Source: Zongyangia gallinarum
GTDB taxonomy: Bacteria; Bacillota; Clostridia; Oscillospirales; Ruminococcaceae
DNA: 64,000 nucleotides
Assembly: GCA_904419315.1 (NCBI GenBank)
Contig: CAJFQY010000002.1
Coordinates: 1-64,000, forward strand
Direction of reading: 5' to 3'
This document shows, piece after piece, positions 8,995-18,194 of this stretch. Numbering within the stretch: position 1 is the first letter of the stretch; each line of letters starts with the position of its first letter. Both the position numbers and the translations under genes were made by a program. The notes under the pieces are model-generated. The model was not told the DNA's origin. It saw nothing but the letters and a program-made list of their open reading frames with translations, and searched no databases.

Positions 8995-9513
8995 ATGTTA
9001 GAGCCATTGAACCCCCAACATTTTGAGCAAGTATATCAAATTTTAGCCGATTCTTTTCCGTCAAGTGAGAGAAGAACTTATAAGGGACAAAAAGAAGTGC
9101 TGAACAATGAATTTTACAAGATCTTTGTTTATCAGGAGAAAGAAAAAGTCCACGCATTTATTGCGGTGTGGGATTTTATAGATTTTGTCTTTGTCGAGCA
9201 TTTTGCTGTTGAGGCAAGCCATCGTAATGAGGGGCTAGGGAAGAAGATGCTCGTTGAGTTGATGGAAAACAAACAAAAAACTTTTTGTCTTGAGGTAGAG
9301 CCACCAGAAAAAGAAATTGCCCGAAGGAGAATCGGATTTTATGAGAGGCTGGGTTTTCATCTGCTGCCCTTTGCCTATGAACAACCAGCTATGCAGACAA
9401 CAGAAAAGTCAATTCCCCTGTGTTTGATGTCCTATCCGGAAGAACTGGATAAAGAAAAATTCAATCAAATAAGAAATAGACTCTATCAAAATGTTTATCA
9501 TGTAAATATTTGA
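8995..9513 (+). CDS. GNAT-family N-acetyltransferase
   Basis: This is a 172-residue acetyl-CoA-dependent N-acetyltransferase of unknown substrate. The acetyl-CoA pyrophosphate-binding motif (R/Q-x-x-G-x-G/A) appears as RNEGLG within a FAVEASHRNEGLGKKMLVEL segment around residues 75-95. A second family feature, RRRIGFYERLGF, follows near residue 115. The ATG at 8995 follows TTGAGGAGA; the frame is open further upstream, but that stretch runs into the pfkA terminator. It sits between two terminators, and only read-through or an unseen promoter could express it. Confidence 0.85.
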   Translation: MLEPLNPQHFEQVYQILADSFPSSERRTYKGQKEVLNNEFYKIFVYQEKEKVHAFIAVWDFIDFVFVEHFAVEASHRNEGLGKKMLVELMENKQKTFCLEVEPPEKEIARRRIGFYERLGFHLLPFAYEQPAMQTTEKSIPLCLMSYPEELDKEKFNQIRNRLYQNVYHVNI

Positions 9514-9530
9514 ATTAACTCAATTTGAGA

Positions 9531-9571
9531 AAAAGAGGATGAGCGATTTTGGGGAACTCATCCTCTTTTTT
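9531..9571 (+). terminator. Intrinsic terminator after GNAT gene
   Basis: The inverted repeat AAAGAGGATGAG / CTCATCCTCTTT has a 13-nt loop and a run of T's after it. Confidence 0.88.
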
Positions 9572-9996
9572 ATGCTTTTACATAAATGTTTTTTTGCTTA
9601 CATAAAATAGCATAGAGTTATTGGTCATTTTGACATGGCGGAATTTTGCGAAAAATCTATGTAAAGTAATAAACTTTACACTATGTGAATTTATTACAAT
9701 AATAGAGATGAACTAAAAGAAAATAGATATCAATAAGTATAAAAAACAAAAAGAAAAGATTTTTTACAATATAATTGGGAAAATAAGTAATTTTATCTAT
9801 AAAATTACTTTCAAATGCCGAGGCGGAAAGGAAGAAAATGAAAATGCCAACATCAAAATTATGTATAAAATATGAATGAAAGAGATGAAAAAACATAAAA
9901 GCGGAAGGAAATGCAAAGTGGAAACGGGTAAAATATTTGCGTTTTTTCGTCATTTTGACTGAATATGTAAACATTTTGTTATGAAGACATTAACTA
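9572..9996. other. AT-rich intergenic region, no gene recognised
   Basis: This is about 425 bp of very AT-rich sequence between a terminator and the promoter of the next gene. A 97-codon frame on the minus strand (9681-9974) is full of Phe/Ile/Tyr, as chance frames in AT-rich DNA are, and has no convincing SD. I see no known riboswitch or RNA motif with confidence. Confidence 0.5.
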
Positions 9997-10025
9997 TTGA
10001 CCTATTTTCGCCTTAATATTAGAAT
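9997..10025 (+). promoter_or_regulatory. SigA-type promoter for the GHL10 lipoprotein gene
   Basis: TTGACC (9997-10002), a 17-bp spacer and TAGAAT (10020-10025) lie about 33 bp upstream of the start codon. Confidence 0.65.
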
Positions 10026-10058
10026 ATAAATAAGCAAAATTATGGATTGAGGTAACAA

Positions 10059-11387
10059 ATGAAAGTACGAATCATGACAATTTTGCTATTGATGTTACTC
10101 GCTGTGCTGCCCGGCTGCAGCGCGGAAAAAGAAACATCAATTCCCCAAAATGAGGCTTCAGGTGCGGTTACGCTGCCCAATGGCGCACAGTCGGATGCTG
10201 AATATTCACCAGAATCCCCAGGCACTGATGATAACGTGTCCTTTGGTACAGGCTCCGATAACACCCAGGGAGAGAGGCGGGCTGTTTGGCTGTCTTATCT
10301 GGAGTTACAGGATCTGCTGTCTGCTGATAAAGCACAGACACAAAAACACCTGGAGAATGTATTTGACAACATTGATGCGATGGGGCTCAATACTGTGATC
10401 GTGCAGGTGAGACCTTTTGCCGACGCAATTTACAAGTCCAGCTATTTTCCTTGGTCTCATATCATCACGGGGACCCAGGGCCAGGATCCAGGATACGATC
10501 CGTTGCAGCTAATGATTGATCTGGCCAGAGAGCGTAATTTGCGTATTGAAGCTTGGATTAATCCTTATCGTGTAAAGACACCTACACAAACGCTGGATAC
10601 GGATACGATCATCTATCAATGGCTGATGGAGCAGGACGACTATGTCGTTACAACTCAAGGGGAATCTGGGGAAGCGGCGCTGTCCCAGGCGCTGTACCTT
10701 AATCCCGCCATTGATGAAAACCAAGCCTTGATTGTAAACGGTGTAAAAGAGCTTGTGCAAAACTATGATATAGATGCTATTCACTTTGACGATTATTTCT
10801 ATCCAACCACTGATGTAGTCTTTGATAGCAAAGCCTATGAGAAAAGTGGTAAAGAGCTGTCATTGGACGATTGGCGGAGAAACAATGTCAATACGCTTAT
10901 CCACAAGGTTTATGAGGCTATCAAAGCTATTGATGAGAATATGGAATTTGGTATCAGCCCCCAAGGGAATATTGATATCAACTACAATAAGCAATATGCT
11001 GATGTGAAATATTGGATAGAAAAAGAAGGCTATCTGGATTATATTATGCCACAAGTTTATTATGGCTTTAAGAACAGTGTACCGTTTGCGGCTACAGTTG
11101 AGGAGTGGGCAGATCTTGCGTCCCAAAGTGATGTAGATCTATACATCGGCCTTGCAGCCTATAAAATTGGCCAGGAAGATCAATGGGCTGGTGAAGAGGG
11201 AATGGACGAATGGATTGTTGACGGTGGTGATCTGCTCAAACGTCAAGTTGAATTTTGCAGAGATCTGCAAGGGGATTCCTACAAAGGTTTTTCACTTTAC
11301 AACTATGGAACATTATTTCAACCAGAACAATCCGTAAAAGAGCTAGTAGAGGAGGAAAAAGAAAATTTAAAAACCATTCTAAAATAA
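10059..11387 (+). CDS. GHL10 (DUF187) family lipoprotein, putative glycoside hydrolase
   Basis: This 442-residue exported lipoprotein has a short signal peptide ending in lipobox LPGC (Cys at residue 19). A Ser/Asn/Pro-rich linker (20-75) precedes a GHL10 domain of about 340 residues. The domain shows RRAVWLSYLELQDLL at its start, the NTVIVQVRPFADAIYKS strand, the HFDDYFYP motif and IMPQVYYGF. By family (YngK-like glycosyl-hydrolase-like proteins) it is expected to act on cell-wall or other glycans, but no substrate is proven. It starts 33 bp after a clear promoter. It lies 39 bp upstream of the large amidase/SpoIID protein, whose N-terminal domain is a diverged copy of the same fold, so the two likely form an operon. 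Confidence 0.88.
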   Translation: MKVRIMTILLLMLLAVLPGCSAEKETSIPQNEASGAVTLPNGAQSDAEYSPESPGTDDNVSFGTGSDNTQGERRAVWLSYLELQDLLSADKAQTQKHLENVFDNIDAMGLNTVIVQVRPFADAIYKSSYFPWSHIITGTQGQDPGYDPLQLMIDLARERNLRIEAWINPYRVKTPTQTLDTDTIIYQWLMEQDDYVVTTQGESGEAALSQALYLNPAIDENQALIVNGVKELVQNYDIDAIHFDDYFYPTTDVVFDSKAYEKSGKELSLDDWRRNNVNTLIHKVYEAIKAIDENMEFGISPQGNIDINYNKQYADVKYWIEKEGYLDYIMPQVYYGFKNSVPFAATVEEWADLASQSDVDLYIGLAAYKIGQEDQWAGEEGMDEWIVDGGDLLKRQVEFCRDLQGDSYKGFSLYNYGTLFQPEQSVKELVEEEKENLKTILK

Positions 11388-11426
11388 CCATATCTTCTAC
11401 AAGTAGATGTGAGGGAGGGATACGCT

Positions 11427-14400
11427 TTGAAAACAGTTTTTTCGAACAGAAGGGTCACAGCAATTTCTCTCAGTGTTCTGTTTGTTTTGATCACACTGGT
11501 AACGGGAGTGACATCCATTTTTGTGGCAGACAAAAATTTGGAGCAACAGACACCAAAATTGCAAAATGAGGAAGCGCAGGTGGTGCCTGACAATGTAGAC
11601 GGTACCGATCTGACTTTGGAGCCTGTTAGCTTTAACAAGCCAACGGAAATGCGAGCGGTATACCTAATGCCGGGAACAGATTTTCTTGTTGGTGATGACC
11701 TGTCCGCAACAACGGTACAAAGTCAGATCGATGAAGCGATTCAGTCAGCGAAGGATTTGACCATGAATACAGTAGTCATTGGTCTATCCTATAAGGATCA
11801 GGTCATTTATAAAAGCGATGTGATGCCCAGCGTCATGGAAGATTTTGATCCATTGGAGTATGCCATCAAAAAGGCAAGAGAAGAAAAGATGTATGTATAT
11901 GTCATCTATGATGCTCTTGCAACGCAGAATGGCGATGCGCAGACGATTACCAGCGATGTGATTGAACAAAGCGGTGAGAATTTGGAGCAAATCGTTTCTT
12001 CCTATGATCTAGATGGTGTGCTGCTGGATGATTACTACTATCTCTCTTCAGCGGCTAGCTACAGTGATTATGAGGAAAACGGTGCTGGCCAAGGCTATGA
12101 AAGCTTTATGCAGAGTGCTACAGAGTCTTTGGTGAAGGCCCTTTCCGAAAAATCCAAGGAGGCAAATCGTGCGGTCCAGTTTGGTCTGCTGACCGATAGT
12201 GTCTGGGCCAATGAGGCTGACAATAAGCAAGGAAGTGACACTACAGCTGAATTTGCCACCTTGACCGATGGATATGCAGATGTCAAAGGTTTCATTGATA
12301 AGGACTATGTTGATTTGGTCATGGTTCGAGCGGATACAACAAGAGATGATAAGGATGTTCCCTTTACAGTTGTTTCTGCTTGGTGGAATCAAGTGGCTGA
12401 GGACAACGAGCTGCCCATCTATTATATATATAGTGCTGATAAAATTTGCACGGCCGATGGGTGGACAAGCGCCGATGAAATTGTAGAGCAGATTCTGCTG
12501 GCCCAAGAGGGGAGCCAATATGGTGGAGCCGTATTTAACTCCCTTTCCAGTTTGAAGGACAATCCTGGCGGCAGCACCGAGAAGTTGCTCCTCTTCTTCG
12601 AGACTGGAAAAAATGAAGAAATCATCCTGCAGGAATTGACGGTTACAAAGCCTTCTCAAACAGAGATGACAACATATGAGCCCACTGTGACCTTTGCGGG
12701 TGCGGCTGATCCAGATCAAGATCTTTTCTTTGATGGAGAAAAGGTTGAGACAAATGACAGCGGTTACTTCAGCATCCAGCAGGATTTGAAGATTGGAGCA
12801 AATACCTTTACCATTGCGCAGGGAGATAAGCAATATACATATACAATTACTCGCGCTGTTCAGGTGTTTAAAGAAGTTTCTCCTAGTGGCTCTATGGTGC
12901 TGGATGGCTCTATGGAAATTGCGGTTAGCGCATTGGCCTATGAAGGATCTACGGTTACTGCAACATTGGGTGGAACAACTATAGAACTGTCTCCGACCAC
13001 TGCAATTGATGAAAATGTTGATACCTCCTCTGCTTATCAGATGTATACCGGTACCATCAAGCTGCCGGAAGGGACAAGCAGTATTCAGGATCTCGGCAGC
13101 ATCACCTTTGCGGCCAACTATCAGGGAATTAATGAGACCAAGCAGGGGGCTTCGGTACAGATTAATCCCAAGTATGAAGCTGAGGAAGAGCCTGTAGTGA
13201 CAACAGAACCAGAGGTGACGGATGAACCTTCGGTTACTACACCGCCGGCAGAGACCTCTACACCGGATAGCTCTGATACCACAACGGTAACACCGCCTGT
13301 GACCACGGAGCCTCCAACCACGAGTTCACCAGATCCGGACATAACCACTACAGAACCTGATTCTGAGACGGATCCACCGACGACGACAGAGCCTCCAACT
13401 ACGGAACCCTCTGATCCGGATACGGTATATTCTGATGGGAAAACAGTGGTGCCATCTTCATCTGGCAATAAGATGAGTGGCAAGCAGATTATTATCACGG
13501 CAGATTCTGCTGAGACATTCCCGACTGATAAAATCAACGATTATTCTGATCCTGGATATTTCCCGCTGCCCAAGGGAACGGTTGCGCGTGTGCTCAGCGA
13601 GGTATCTTGGTCGGATGGCAGTACAACCTATCGGTATTACCAGTTGGCTTCTGGCCAGCGTATTTATACCAAAGATGCCCAGGTGATTAGTGATCAAGGA
13701 TATGGCAACAATACCATTGATCGACTTGAATTCACCAGCGATGGACAGTATACTTATTTGACCGTCTCTACCTCTTGGAAGGTGCCTTATAAGGTAACTT
13801 ATACCGGCAGCTATATTAACATTGCCTTCGACAGCACTACCAAGGTAGCGGATGGACTGACTTTAAGCAAAAACCCGTTGTTTACCAGTGCAACTTGGTC
13901 TGGCAGTACCTTGCAGCTCAAGTTGAAAAAGACCGGTTCATTCTTGGGGTATACTGCTTACTATGAGGGCGATGAACTGGTCTTCCGGTTTAACTCTCCC
14001 ACCACCTTGAGCAATGCCCGCATTACCATTGATCCTGGCCATTGGAAAGGTGATCCCGGAGCTCTCGGCTTCAATCCCGCCTATAATGAGCAGGAGATCA
14101 ATCAGATGATCGCGAAGCTGGTTGTTTCCAAGCTGGAGGCTAAGGGCGCTGAAGTCCTAATGATCGATACCCAGCAGTCTTGGCTCTCTATTGAGAACAG
14201 ATTGGGACAGGCAAAAGATTTTAATTCCAACCTGCTGGTCAGCATTCATCAGAACTCTGCCGGCTCGACATCTTCTGCGAATGGTATCGAATCCTATTAC
14301 TTTAACGATTTCTCCCAGTCCCTGGCTTCCTATATCTGCGCAAATGTCAATGAAGCAGCGGGAACCAATATCCGTTACGGTACCAATGGTGACGGTTCCG

Positions 14401-15674
14401 TCTTTGGCTATATGGCCATGACAAGGGACAGTGCATTCCCAGCCAACCTGGTTGAGTGTGGATTCGTCACCAACCCGGAAGAATACGAAAAGCTCTTGAC
14501 GGCTTCTTATCGGGACAAGCTGGCTGACGGTATCGTTGAGGGAATTGAGGAATACTTTAATAATACTTACACTGCCAATTTGACAGGTACGCAGGCCAGT
14601 GAGATTGGATCCGCACCGGTGACCACAACAAAGCCGGTCACTACCACGACCGCACCGGTGACAACCACAGCTCCTGAAACTACCACTACAGAGAAGCCGG
14701 TTATCGGAACAAGACCTCCTGTCACTTCTGAGCCATCTTCTGGTGACAACGTTTTACCGGATGTACCGGTTACCACTCCTCCTGTGACAACCAAGCTTCC
14801 GGATTCTGACGATTCTGACAGCACCAATGCGGATAAACTTCCGAAATTGAAGGTAACTTCCGGTGGCAAGGTAGTGGAAGGAAATGCTTACGACATTGTT
14901 GCTGGCATTGTTGCCAATGAGATGCCAGAAAGCTTTAATATTGAGGCGTTAAAAGCCCAAGCAGTTGCCGCTTACTCTTACGTGCTTTCCTCCAATAACT
15001 CGGGAACAGCACCCTACGTGCAGATGAAGAGCACGATTGGCCCCAATGTGGAGAAAGCAGTGAAATCTGTACTTGGTGAAATGGTAACATATAATGGAGA
15101 AGTAGCATTTACCCCTTATTTTTCCTGCTCTGCTGGGAGAACTAATGCATCAACGGAAGTATGGGGAGGAAGTTATCCCTATCTGGTAAGTGTGGAAAGT
15201 AAATATGACTACCTCGCCGACAGCTATTTTACCAACAGCAAATACTATACCCATACCTATACTTATACAAAGGCCGAGATTCTGCGTAGGCTGAGCTTGG
15301 CAGGTATTGATGTCCCTGACAACTACGATATGACCAAGCTTTTCCAGGTCAAAACGGAAACCTCAGGTGGTTACAATGGGAATATGTTGATTGCGGGAAA
15401 ATCAGTCTATTTCAACCGGATCAAAAATTCCATCACCAATATTACCGGACGGTGGGTGAGAGAAGATATTCTTAAGGATCCAGAAACCGGCAGCATTATT
15501 GCTTCCGCGGATTTTGATATCACCTATAAAAACGGTAAGTTTACGATTACGACCTATGGTTATGGCCATGGGGTGGGAATGAGCCAATTCGGCGCCCATT
15601 TCTATGCTGAAAAAGAAGGAATGGACTATATCGAAATTTTGGAGCATTACTATCCGGGAACTACAGTAAAATAG
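11427..15674 (+). CDS. Multidomain cell-wall hydrolase: GHL10-like + N-acetylmuramoyl-L-alanine amidase + SpoIID domain
   Basis: The protein has about 1,415 residues. An N-terminal membrane anchor or signal segment (residues ~8-30) is followed by a GHL10-like domain (~70-390) that lacks the sister protein's FDDYFYP motif (it has LLDDYYYL). Ig-like beta segments come next (~400-590), then a Thr/Pro-rich linker (~595-670) and an AMIN/SH3-like region. The Amidase_3 domain (~863-1050) keeps its zinc/catalytic pattern: DPGHW, an E in NEQEIN, SIHQNS and LVECGF. A second Thr-rich linker leads to a SpoIID domain (~1145-1415) with NEMPESFNIEALKAQAVAA and GYGHGVGMSQFGA. By family, amidase removes stem peptides and SpoIID cleaves the denuded glycan. 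The TTG at 11427 follows GGGAGGGA; a GTG at 11409 overlaps that SD. Confidence 0.9.
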   Translation: MKTVFSNRRVTAISLSVLFVLITLVTGVTSIFVADKNLEQQTPKLQNEEAQVVPDNVDGTDLTLEPVSFNKPTEMRAVYLMPGTDFLVGDDLSATTVQSQIDEAIQSAKDLTMNTVVIGLSYKDQVIYKSDVMPSVMEDFDPLEYAIKKAREEKMYVYVIYDALATQNGDAQTITSDVIEQSGENLEQIVSSYDLDGVLLDDYYYLSSAASYSDYEENGAGQGYESFMQSATESLVKALSEKSKEANRAVQFGLLTDSVWANEADNKQGSDTTAEFATLTDGYADVKGFIDKDYVDLVMVRADTTRDDKDVPFTVVSAWWNQVAEDNELPIYYIYSADKICTADGWTSADEIVEQILLAQEGSQYGGAVFNSLSSLKDNPGGSTEKLLLFFETGKNEEIILQELTVTKPSQTEMTTYEPTVTFAGAADPDQDLFFDGEKVETNDSGYFSIQQDLKIGANTFTIAQGDKQYTYTITRAVQVFKEVSPSGSMVLDGSMEIAVSALAYEGSTVTATLGGTTIELSPTTAIDENVDTSSAYQMYTGTIKLPEGTSSIQDLGSITFAANYQGINETKQGASVQINPKYEAEEEPVVTTEPEVTDEPSVTTPPAETSTPDSSDTTTVTPPVTTEPPTTSSPDPDITTTEPDSETDPPTTTEPPTTEPSDPDTVYSDGKTVVPSSSGNKMSGKQIIITADSAETFPTDKINDYSDPGYFPLPKGTVARVLSEVSWSDGSTTYRYYQLASGQRIYTKDAQVISDQGYGNNTIDRLEFTSDGQYTYLTVSTSWKVPYKVTYTGSYINIAFDSTTKVADGLTLSKNPLFTSATWSGSTLQLKLKKTGSFLGYTAYYEGDELVFRFNSPTTLSNARITIDPGHWKGDPGALGFNPAYNEQEINQMIAKLVVSKLEAKGAEVLMIDTQQSWLSIENRLGQAKDFNSNLLVSIHQNSAGSTSSANGIESYYFNDFSQSLASYICANVNEAAGTNIRYGTNGDGSVFGYMAMTRDSAFPANLVECGFVTNPEEYEKLLTASYRDKLADGIVEGIEEYFNNTYTANLTGTQASEIGSAPVTTTKPVTTTTAPVTTTAPETTTTEKPVIGTRPPVTSEPSSGDNVLPDVPVTTPPVTTKLPDSDDSDSTNADKLPKLKVTSGGKVVEGNAYDIVAGIVANEMPESFNIEALKAQAVAAYSYVLSSNNSGTAPYVQMKSTIGPNVEKAVKSVLGEMVTYNGEVAFTPYFSCSAGRTNASTEVWGGSYPYLVSVESKYDYLADSYFTNSKYYTHTYTYTKAEILRRLSLAGIDVPDNYDMTKLFQVKTETSGGYNGNMLIAGKSVYFNRIKNSITNITGRWVREDILKDPETGSIIASADFDITYKNGKFTITTYGYGHGVGMSQFGAHFYAEKEGMDYIEILEHYYPGTTVK
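13192..13430 (+). repeat. Thr/Pro/Glu-rich low-complexity linker 1 (within the amidase/SpoIID protein)
   Basis: The encoded segment is made of loosely repeated TTEP / TTPP / TSEP-like units between the Ig-like part and the AMIN-like part. It is probably an extended, possibly glycosylated, wall-spanning linker. Confidence 0.75.
14619..14826 (+). repeat. Thr/Pro-rich low-complexity linker 2 (within the amidase/SpoIID protein)
   Basis: Short VTTT / APVTTT / TTPPVTT-like units separate the amidase and SpoIID domains. The base sequence is rich in accacn repeats. Confidence 0.75.
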
Positions 15675-15686
15675 AATTTTGAGTTG

Positions 15687-15724
15687 AAAAAACATCCAGT
15701 GAGTATCTCACTGGATGTTTTTTT
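15687..15724 (+). terminator. Intrinsic terminator of the wall-hydrolase operon
   Basis: A perfect stem of about 16 bp (AACATCCAGTGAG / CTCACTGGATGTT extended by A/T pairs), loop TAT and a T tract. Confidence 0.93.
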
Positions 15725-15836
15725 ATAAAGTATAACTGCACAATAAGGAATGTGCTTTTTAGTGGAAATGATAAACAGTTTTAGCAAAATTCACGATGAA
15801 ACTTGTTCTTTTTTCTTCATGTTGAACGATATTGCC

Positions 15837-15865
15837 TTGAATTACGTGCTCATTTGAGATATAAT
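15837..15865 (+). promoter_or_regulatory. SigA-type promoter for nfnAB
   Basis: TTGAAT (15837-15842), a 17-bp spacer and TATAAT (15860-15865) lie about 40 bp upstream of the nfnA ATG. Confidence 0.75.
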
Positions 15866-15906
15866 TTGAAACTGTAAGAAATTAAACTGTAGAGGGAGCG
15901 TGGAAC

Positions 15907-16752
15907 ATGTATAAAATAGTAAAAAAGCGTCAGCTTAACGACATGGTCACTCTGATGGAAGTTGAGGCGCCGTTTGTTGCTAAAAAGGCAGAAGCTGGGC
16001 AGTTCATCATCTTCCGGGTGGACGAATTTGGTGAGCGCATCCCGCTGACAATTGCTGATTATGACCGTGAGAAGGGGACGGTTACCATCATTTTTCAGGC
16101 CGTCGGTAGATCTACAAAGTTGCTGTCGGAACTGAATGAGGGAGATTCTATCCATGATTTTGTAGGCCCCTTGGGTAAGCCCACGGAACTAGATGGATAT
16201 AAAAAGGTATGTGTGATTGGCGGCGGTGTTGGATGTGCTATTGCTTATCCTTCAGCCAAAGCTCTTTTCAACAAGGGTGCTGAAGTGGACATCATCGCAG
16301 GTTTCCGGAGCAAGGATATTGTTATTCTGGAAGATGAGATGAAAGCGGTTTCTAATCACTACTATATTACTACTGATGACGGAAGCTATGGTGAAAAAGG
16401 ATTTGTCACCGATAAGCTTAAACAGCTCATCGAGTCTGGTAATCAATACGATCTGGTTATCGCAATTGGACCTATCCCTATGATGAAATTTGTGTCCTTG
16501 ACAACAAAACCTTATGGGATCAAAACCTTGGTCAGCCTGAATCCCATCATGATTGATGGTACCGGAATGTGCGGAGGATGTCGTGTAACTGTGGGGGGCA
16601 AAACAAAGTTTGCCTGTGTTGACGGCCCGGATTTTGATGGCCATGAGGTCGATTATGACGAGTTGATGAAGCGTAACTCTTTCTATAAAGGGGAAGAGCA
16701 GCACGACGCCACCCATATTTGCCGTTTACTGGGAGGAAATCACAATGCCTAA
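15907..16752 (+). CDS. nfnA: NADH-dependent reduced ferredoxin:NADP+ oxidoreductase, small subunit (NfnA type)
   Basis: This 281-residue FAD/NAD(H)-binding flavoprotein is of the ferredoxin-NADP reductase / dihydroorotate dehydrogenase electron-transfer family. The FAD-binding segment GERIPLTIADYDREKG is near residue 38, the nucleotide-binding GGGVGCAIAYPSAKAL near 105, and the 2Fe-2S cysteine cluster MCGGCRVTV...FACVDGPDFDGHEVD near 218-240. Paired with the next gene, whose start overlaps this stop by 8 bp, it matches NfnAB. NfnAB is a bifurcating transhydrogenase in which NADPH reduces both NAD+ and ferredoxin, reversibly. Sulfide dehydrogenase naming (SudB) is used for the same family. The ATG follows AGAGGGAGCG. 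Confidence 0.88.
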   Translation: MYKIVKKRQLNDMVTLMEVEAPFVAKKAEAGQFIIFRVDEFGERIPLTIADYDREKGTVTIIFQAVGRSTKLLSELNEGDSIHDFVGPLGKPTELDGYKKVCVIGGGVGCAIAYPSAKALFNKGAEVDIIAGFRSKDIVILEDEMKAVSNHYYITTDDGSYGEKGFVTDKLKQLIESGNQYDLVIAIGPIPMMKFVSLTTKPYGIKTLVSLNPIMIDGTGMCGGCRVTVGGKTKFACVDGPDFDGHEVDYDELMKRNSFYKGEEQHDATHICRLLGGNHNA

Positions 16753-18136
16753 TATGTCTTTACATAAAGTTCCAATGCCGGAACAGGATCCCAATGTACG
16801 CAATAAAAACTTTCAAGAGGTTGCTTTGGGCTATACAGAAGAGATGGCCATAGAGGAGGCGGGACGGTGCCTACACTGCAAACACATGCCCTGCGTCTCC
16901 GGCTGTCCAGTTAATGTCCGAATTCCCGAGTTTATTGCAGAGGTTGCAGCTGGCAACTTTGAGAAGGCTTATGAAATTGTCGCTTCTACCAATGCACTGC
17001 CTGCCATCAGCGGCCGTGTTTGTCCTCAGGAGTCCCAATGTGAGGGCAAATGTGTCCGGGGTATTAAAGGAGAACCGGTGGCTGTGGGCCGCTTAGAGCG
17101 CTTTGTTGCCGACTGGTATATGAAAAATGTAAAAAAGGATACTACTAAGCCTGAAAGCAACGGCCATAAAGTAGCGATTGTCGGTGCAGGACCTTCTGGT
17201 CTGACCTGCGCTGGTGATTTGGCAAAATTGGGATATGAGGTTACCATCTTTGAAGCGTTCCACACTCCGGGCGGTGTTTTGGTTTATGGTATTCCTGAAT
17301 TTCGTCTGCCGAAGTCTATCGTGGCTTCTGAAATCGATGGACTGCGTAAACTGGGCGTCAATGTCATGACCAACATGGTTATCGGACGTGTACTTTCCAT
17401 TGACGATATTTTTGAAATGGGATTTGAAGCAGTGTTTATCGGTTCTGGTGCTGGTTTGCCCAGTTTCTTGGGAATCGAAGGGGAAAGCCTCTTGGGTGTT
17501 TATTCAGCCAATGAATATCTGACCAGAATCAATCTGATGAAAGGCTATCTGGAGGATTATGATACTCCGGTGCATAAGGCCAAGAATGTAGCAGTCGTTG
17601 GCGGTGGTAACGTAGCGATGGATGCGGCCCGCTGTGCTAAACGTATGGGCGCAGAAAACGTTTATATTGTATATCGCCGTTCCGAAGCTGAAATGCCGGC
17701 ACGAGCTGAAGAAATTCATCACGCAAAGGAAGAAGGAATTATCTTTAAATTCCTGACCAACCCAGTGAAGGTGTTGGGCGATGAGGATGGACATGTTCGG
17801 GCGCTGGAGTGCTTGGAAATGCAGCTAGGTGAGCCAGATGCTTCTGGCAGACGGCGTCCTGTAGCTATTGAAGGCTCTAACTTTGAATTGCCGGTGGATA
17901 GCGTGATTATGGCCATTGGAACTTCTCCCAACCCGCTGATCCGTACAACCACCAAGGGGATTGAAGCCAACAATCACGGTTGTTTGGTTGTAGACGAGAG
18001 CATGTGTACCACCAGAGAAGGCGTTTACGCTGGTGGTGATGCTGTTACCGGTGCCGCAACTGTCATTTTGGCTATGGGTGCAGGAAAGACAGCCGCTGCC
18101 TCTATTGATAAATATATCAAAGAGAAAAATCAATAA
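16745..18136 (+). CDS. nfnB: NADH-dependent reduced ferredoxin:NADP+ oxidoreductase, large subunit (NfnB / GltA type)
   Basis: This 463-residue protein is homologous to the small subunit of NADPH glutamate synthase. The N-terminal Fe-S domain has CLHCKHMPCVSGCPVNV (~residues 37-55) and CPQESQCEGKCVRG (~95-108). Two Rossmann segments follow: VAIVGAGPSGLTCAGDLAKL (~142) for FAD and VAVVGGGNVAMDAARCA (~281) for NADPH. The C-terminal GVYAGGDAVTGAATVILAMG contacts FAD. With NfnA next to it, electron-bifurcating transhydrogenase is the best call. Stand-alone glutamate synthase is unlikely, because no large GltB subunit is nearby. Public annotation often calls it gltA. Confidence 0.88.
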   Translation: MPNMSLHKVPMPEQDPNVRNKNFQEVALGYTEEMAIEEAGRCLHCKHMPCVSGCPVNVRIPEFIAEVAAGNFEKAYEIVASTNALPAISGRVCPQESQCEGKCVRGIKGEPVAVGRLERFVADWYMKNVKKDTTKPESNGHKVAIVGAGPSGLTCAGDLAKLGYEVTIFEAFHTPGGVLVYGIPEFRLPKSIVASEIDGLRKLGVNVMTNMVIGRVLSIDDIFEMGFEAVFIGSGAGLPSFLGIEGESLLGVYSANEYLTRINLMKGYLEDYDTPVHKAKNVAVVGGGNVAMDAARCAKRMGAENVYIVYRRSEAEMPARAEEIHHAKEEGIIFKFLTNPVKVLGDEDGHVRALECLEMQLGEPDASGRRRPVAIEGSNFELPVDSVIMAIGTSPNPLIRTTTKGIEANNHGCLVVDESMCTTREGVYAGGDAVTGAATVILAMGAGKTAAASIDKYIKEKNQ

Positions 18137-18153
18137 TCTATTTTTATGAACGC

Positions 18154-18186
18154 AAAAAGACAGGCATGCGCCTGTCTTTTTGTTTT
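18154..18186. terminator. Bidirectional terminator between nfnB and spoIVFB
   Basis: The stem AAAAAGACAGGC / GCCTGTCTTTTT with loop ATGC has A's on one side and T's on the other. It can therefore serve both convergent genes. Confidence 0.9.
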
Positions 18187-18194
18187 GTATTATA

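Noticed and set aside
9831..9960. Possible c-di-AMP (ydaO) riboswitch ahead of the wall-hydrolase genes
   Set aside because: Such riboswitches do control wall hydrolases, and a GGAAACGGG-like piece is present, but the other conserved blocks and pairing could not be found.
9681..9974. 97-codon minus-strand frame rich in Phe/Tyr/Ile
   Set aside because: It is in very AT-rich DNA and composition-driven, with no SD and no recognisable domain; it lies in a promoter region.
13121..13537. Minus-strand 138-codon frame rich in Val/Ser/Gly
   Set aside because: It is the antisense shadow of the Thr/Pro-rich linker in the large wall hydrolase; the repeat composition keeps the opposite frame open.
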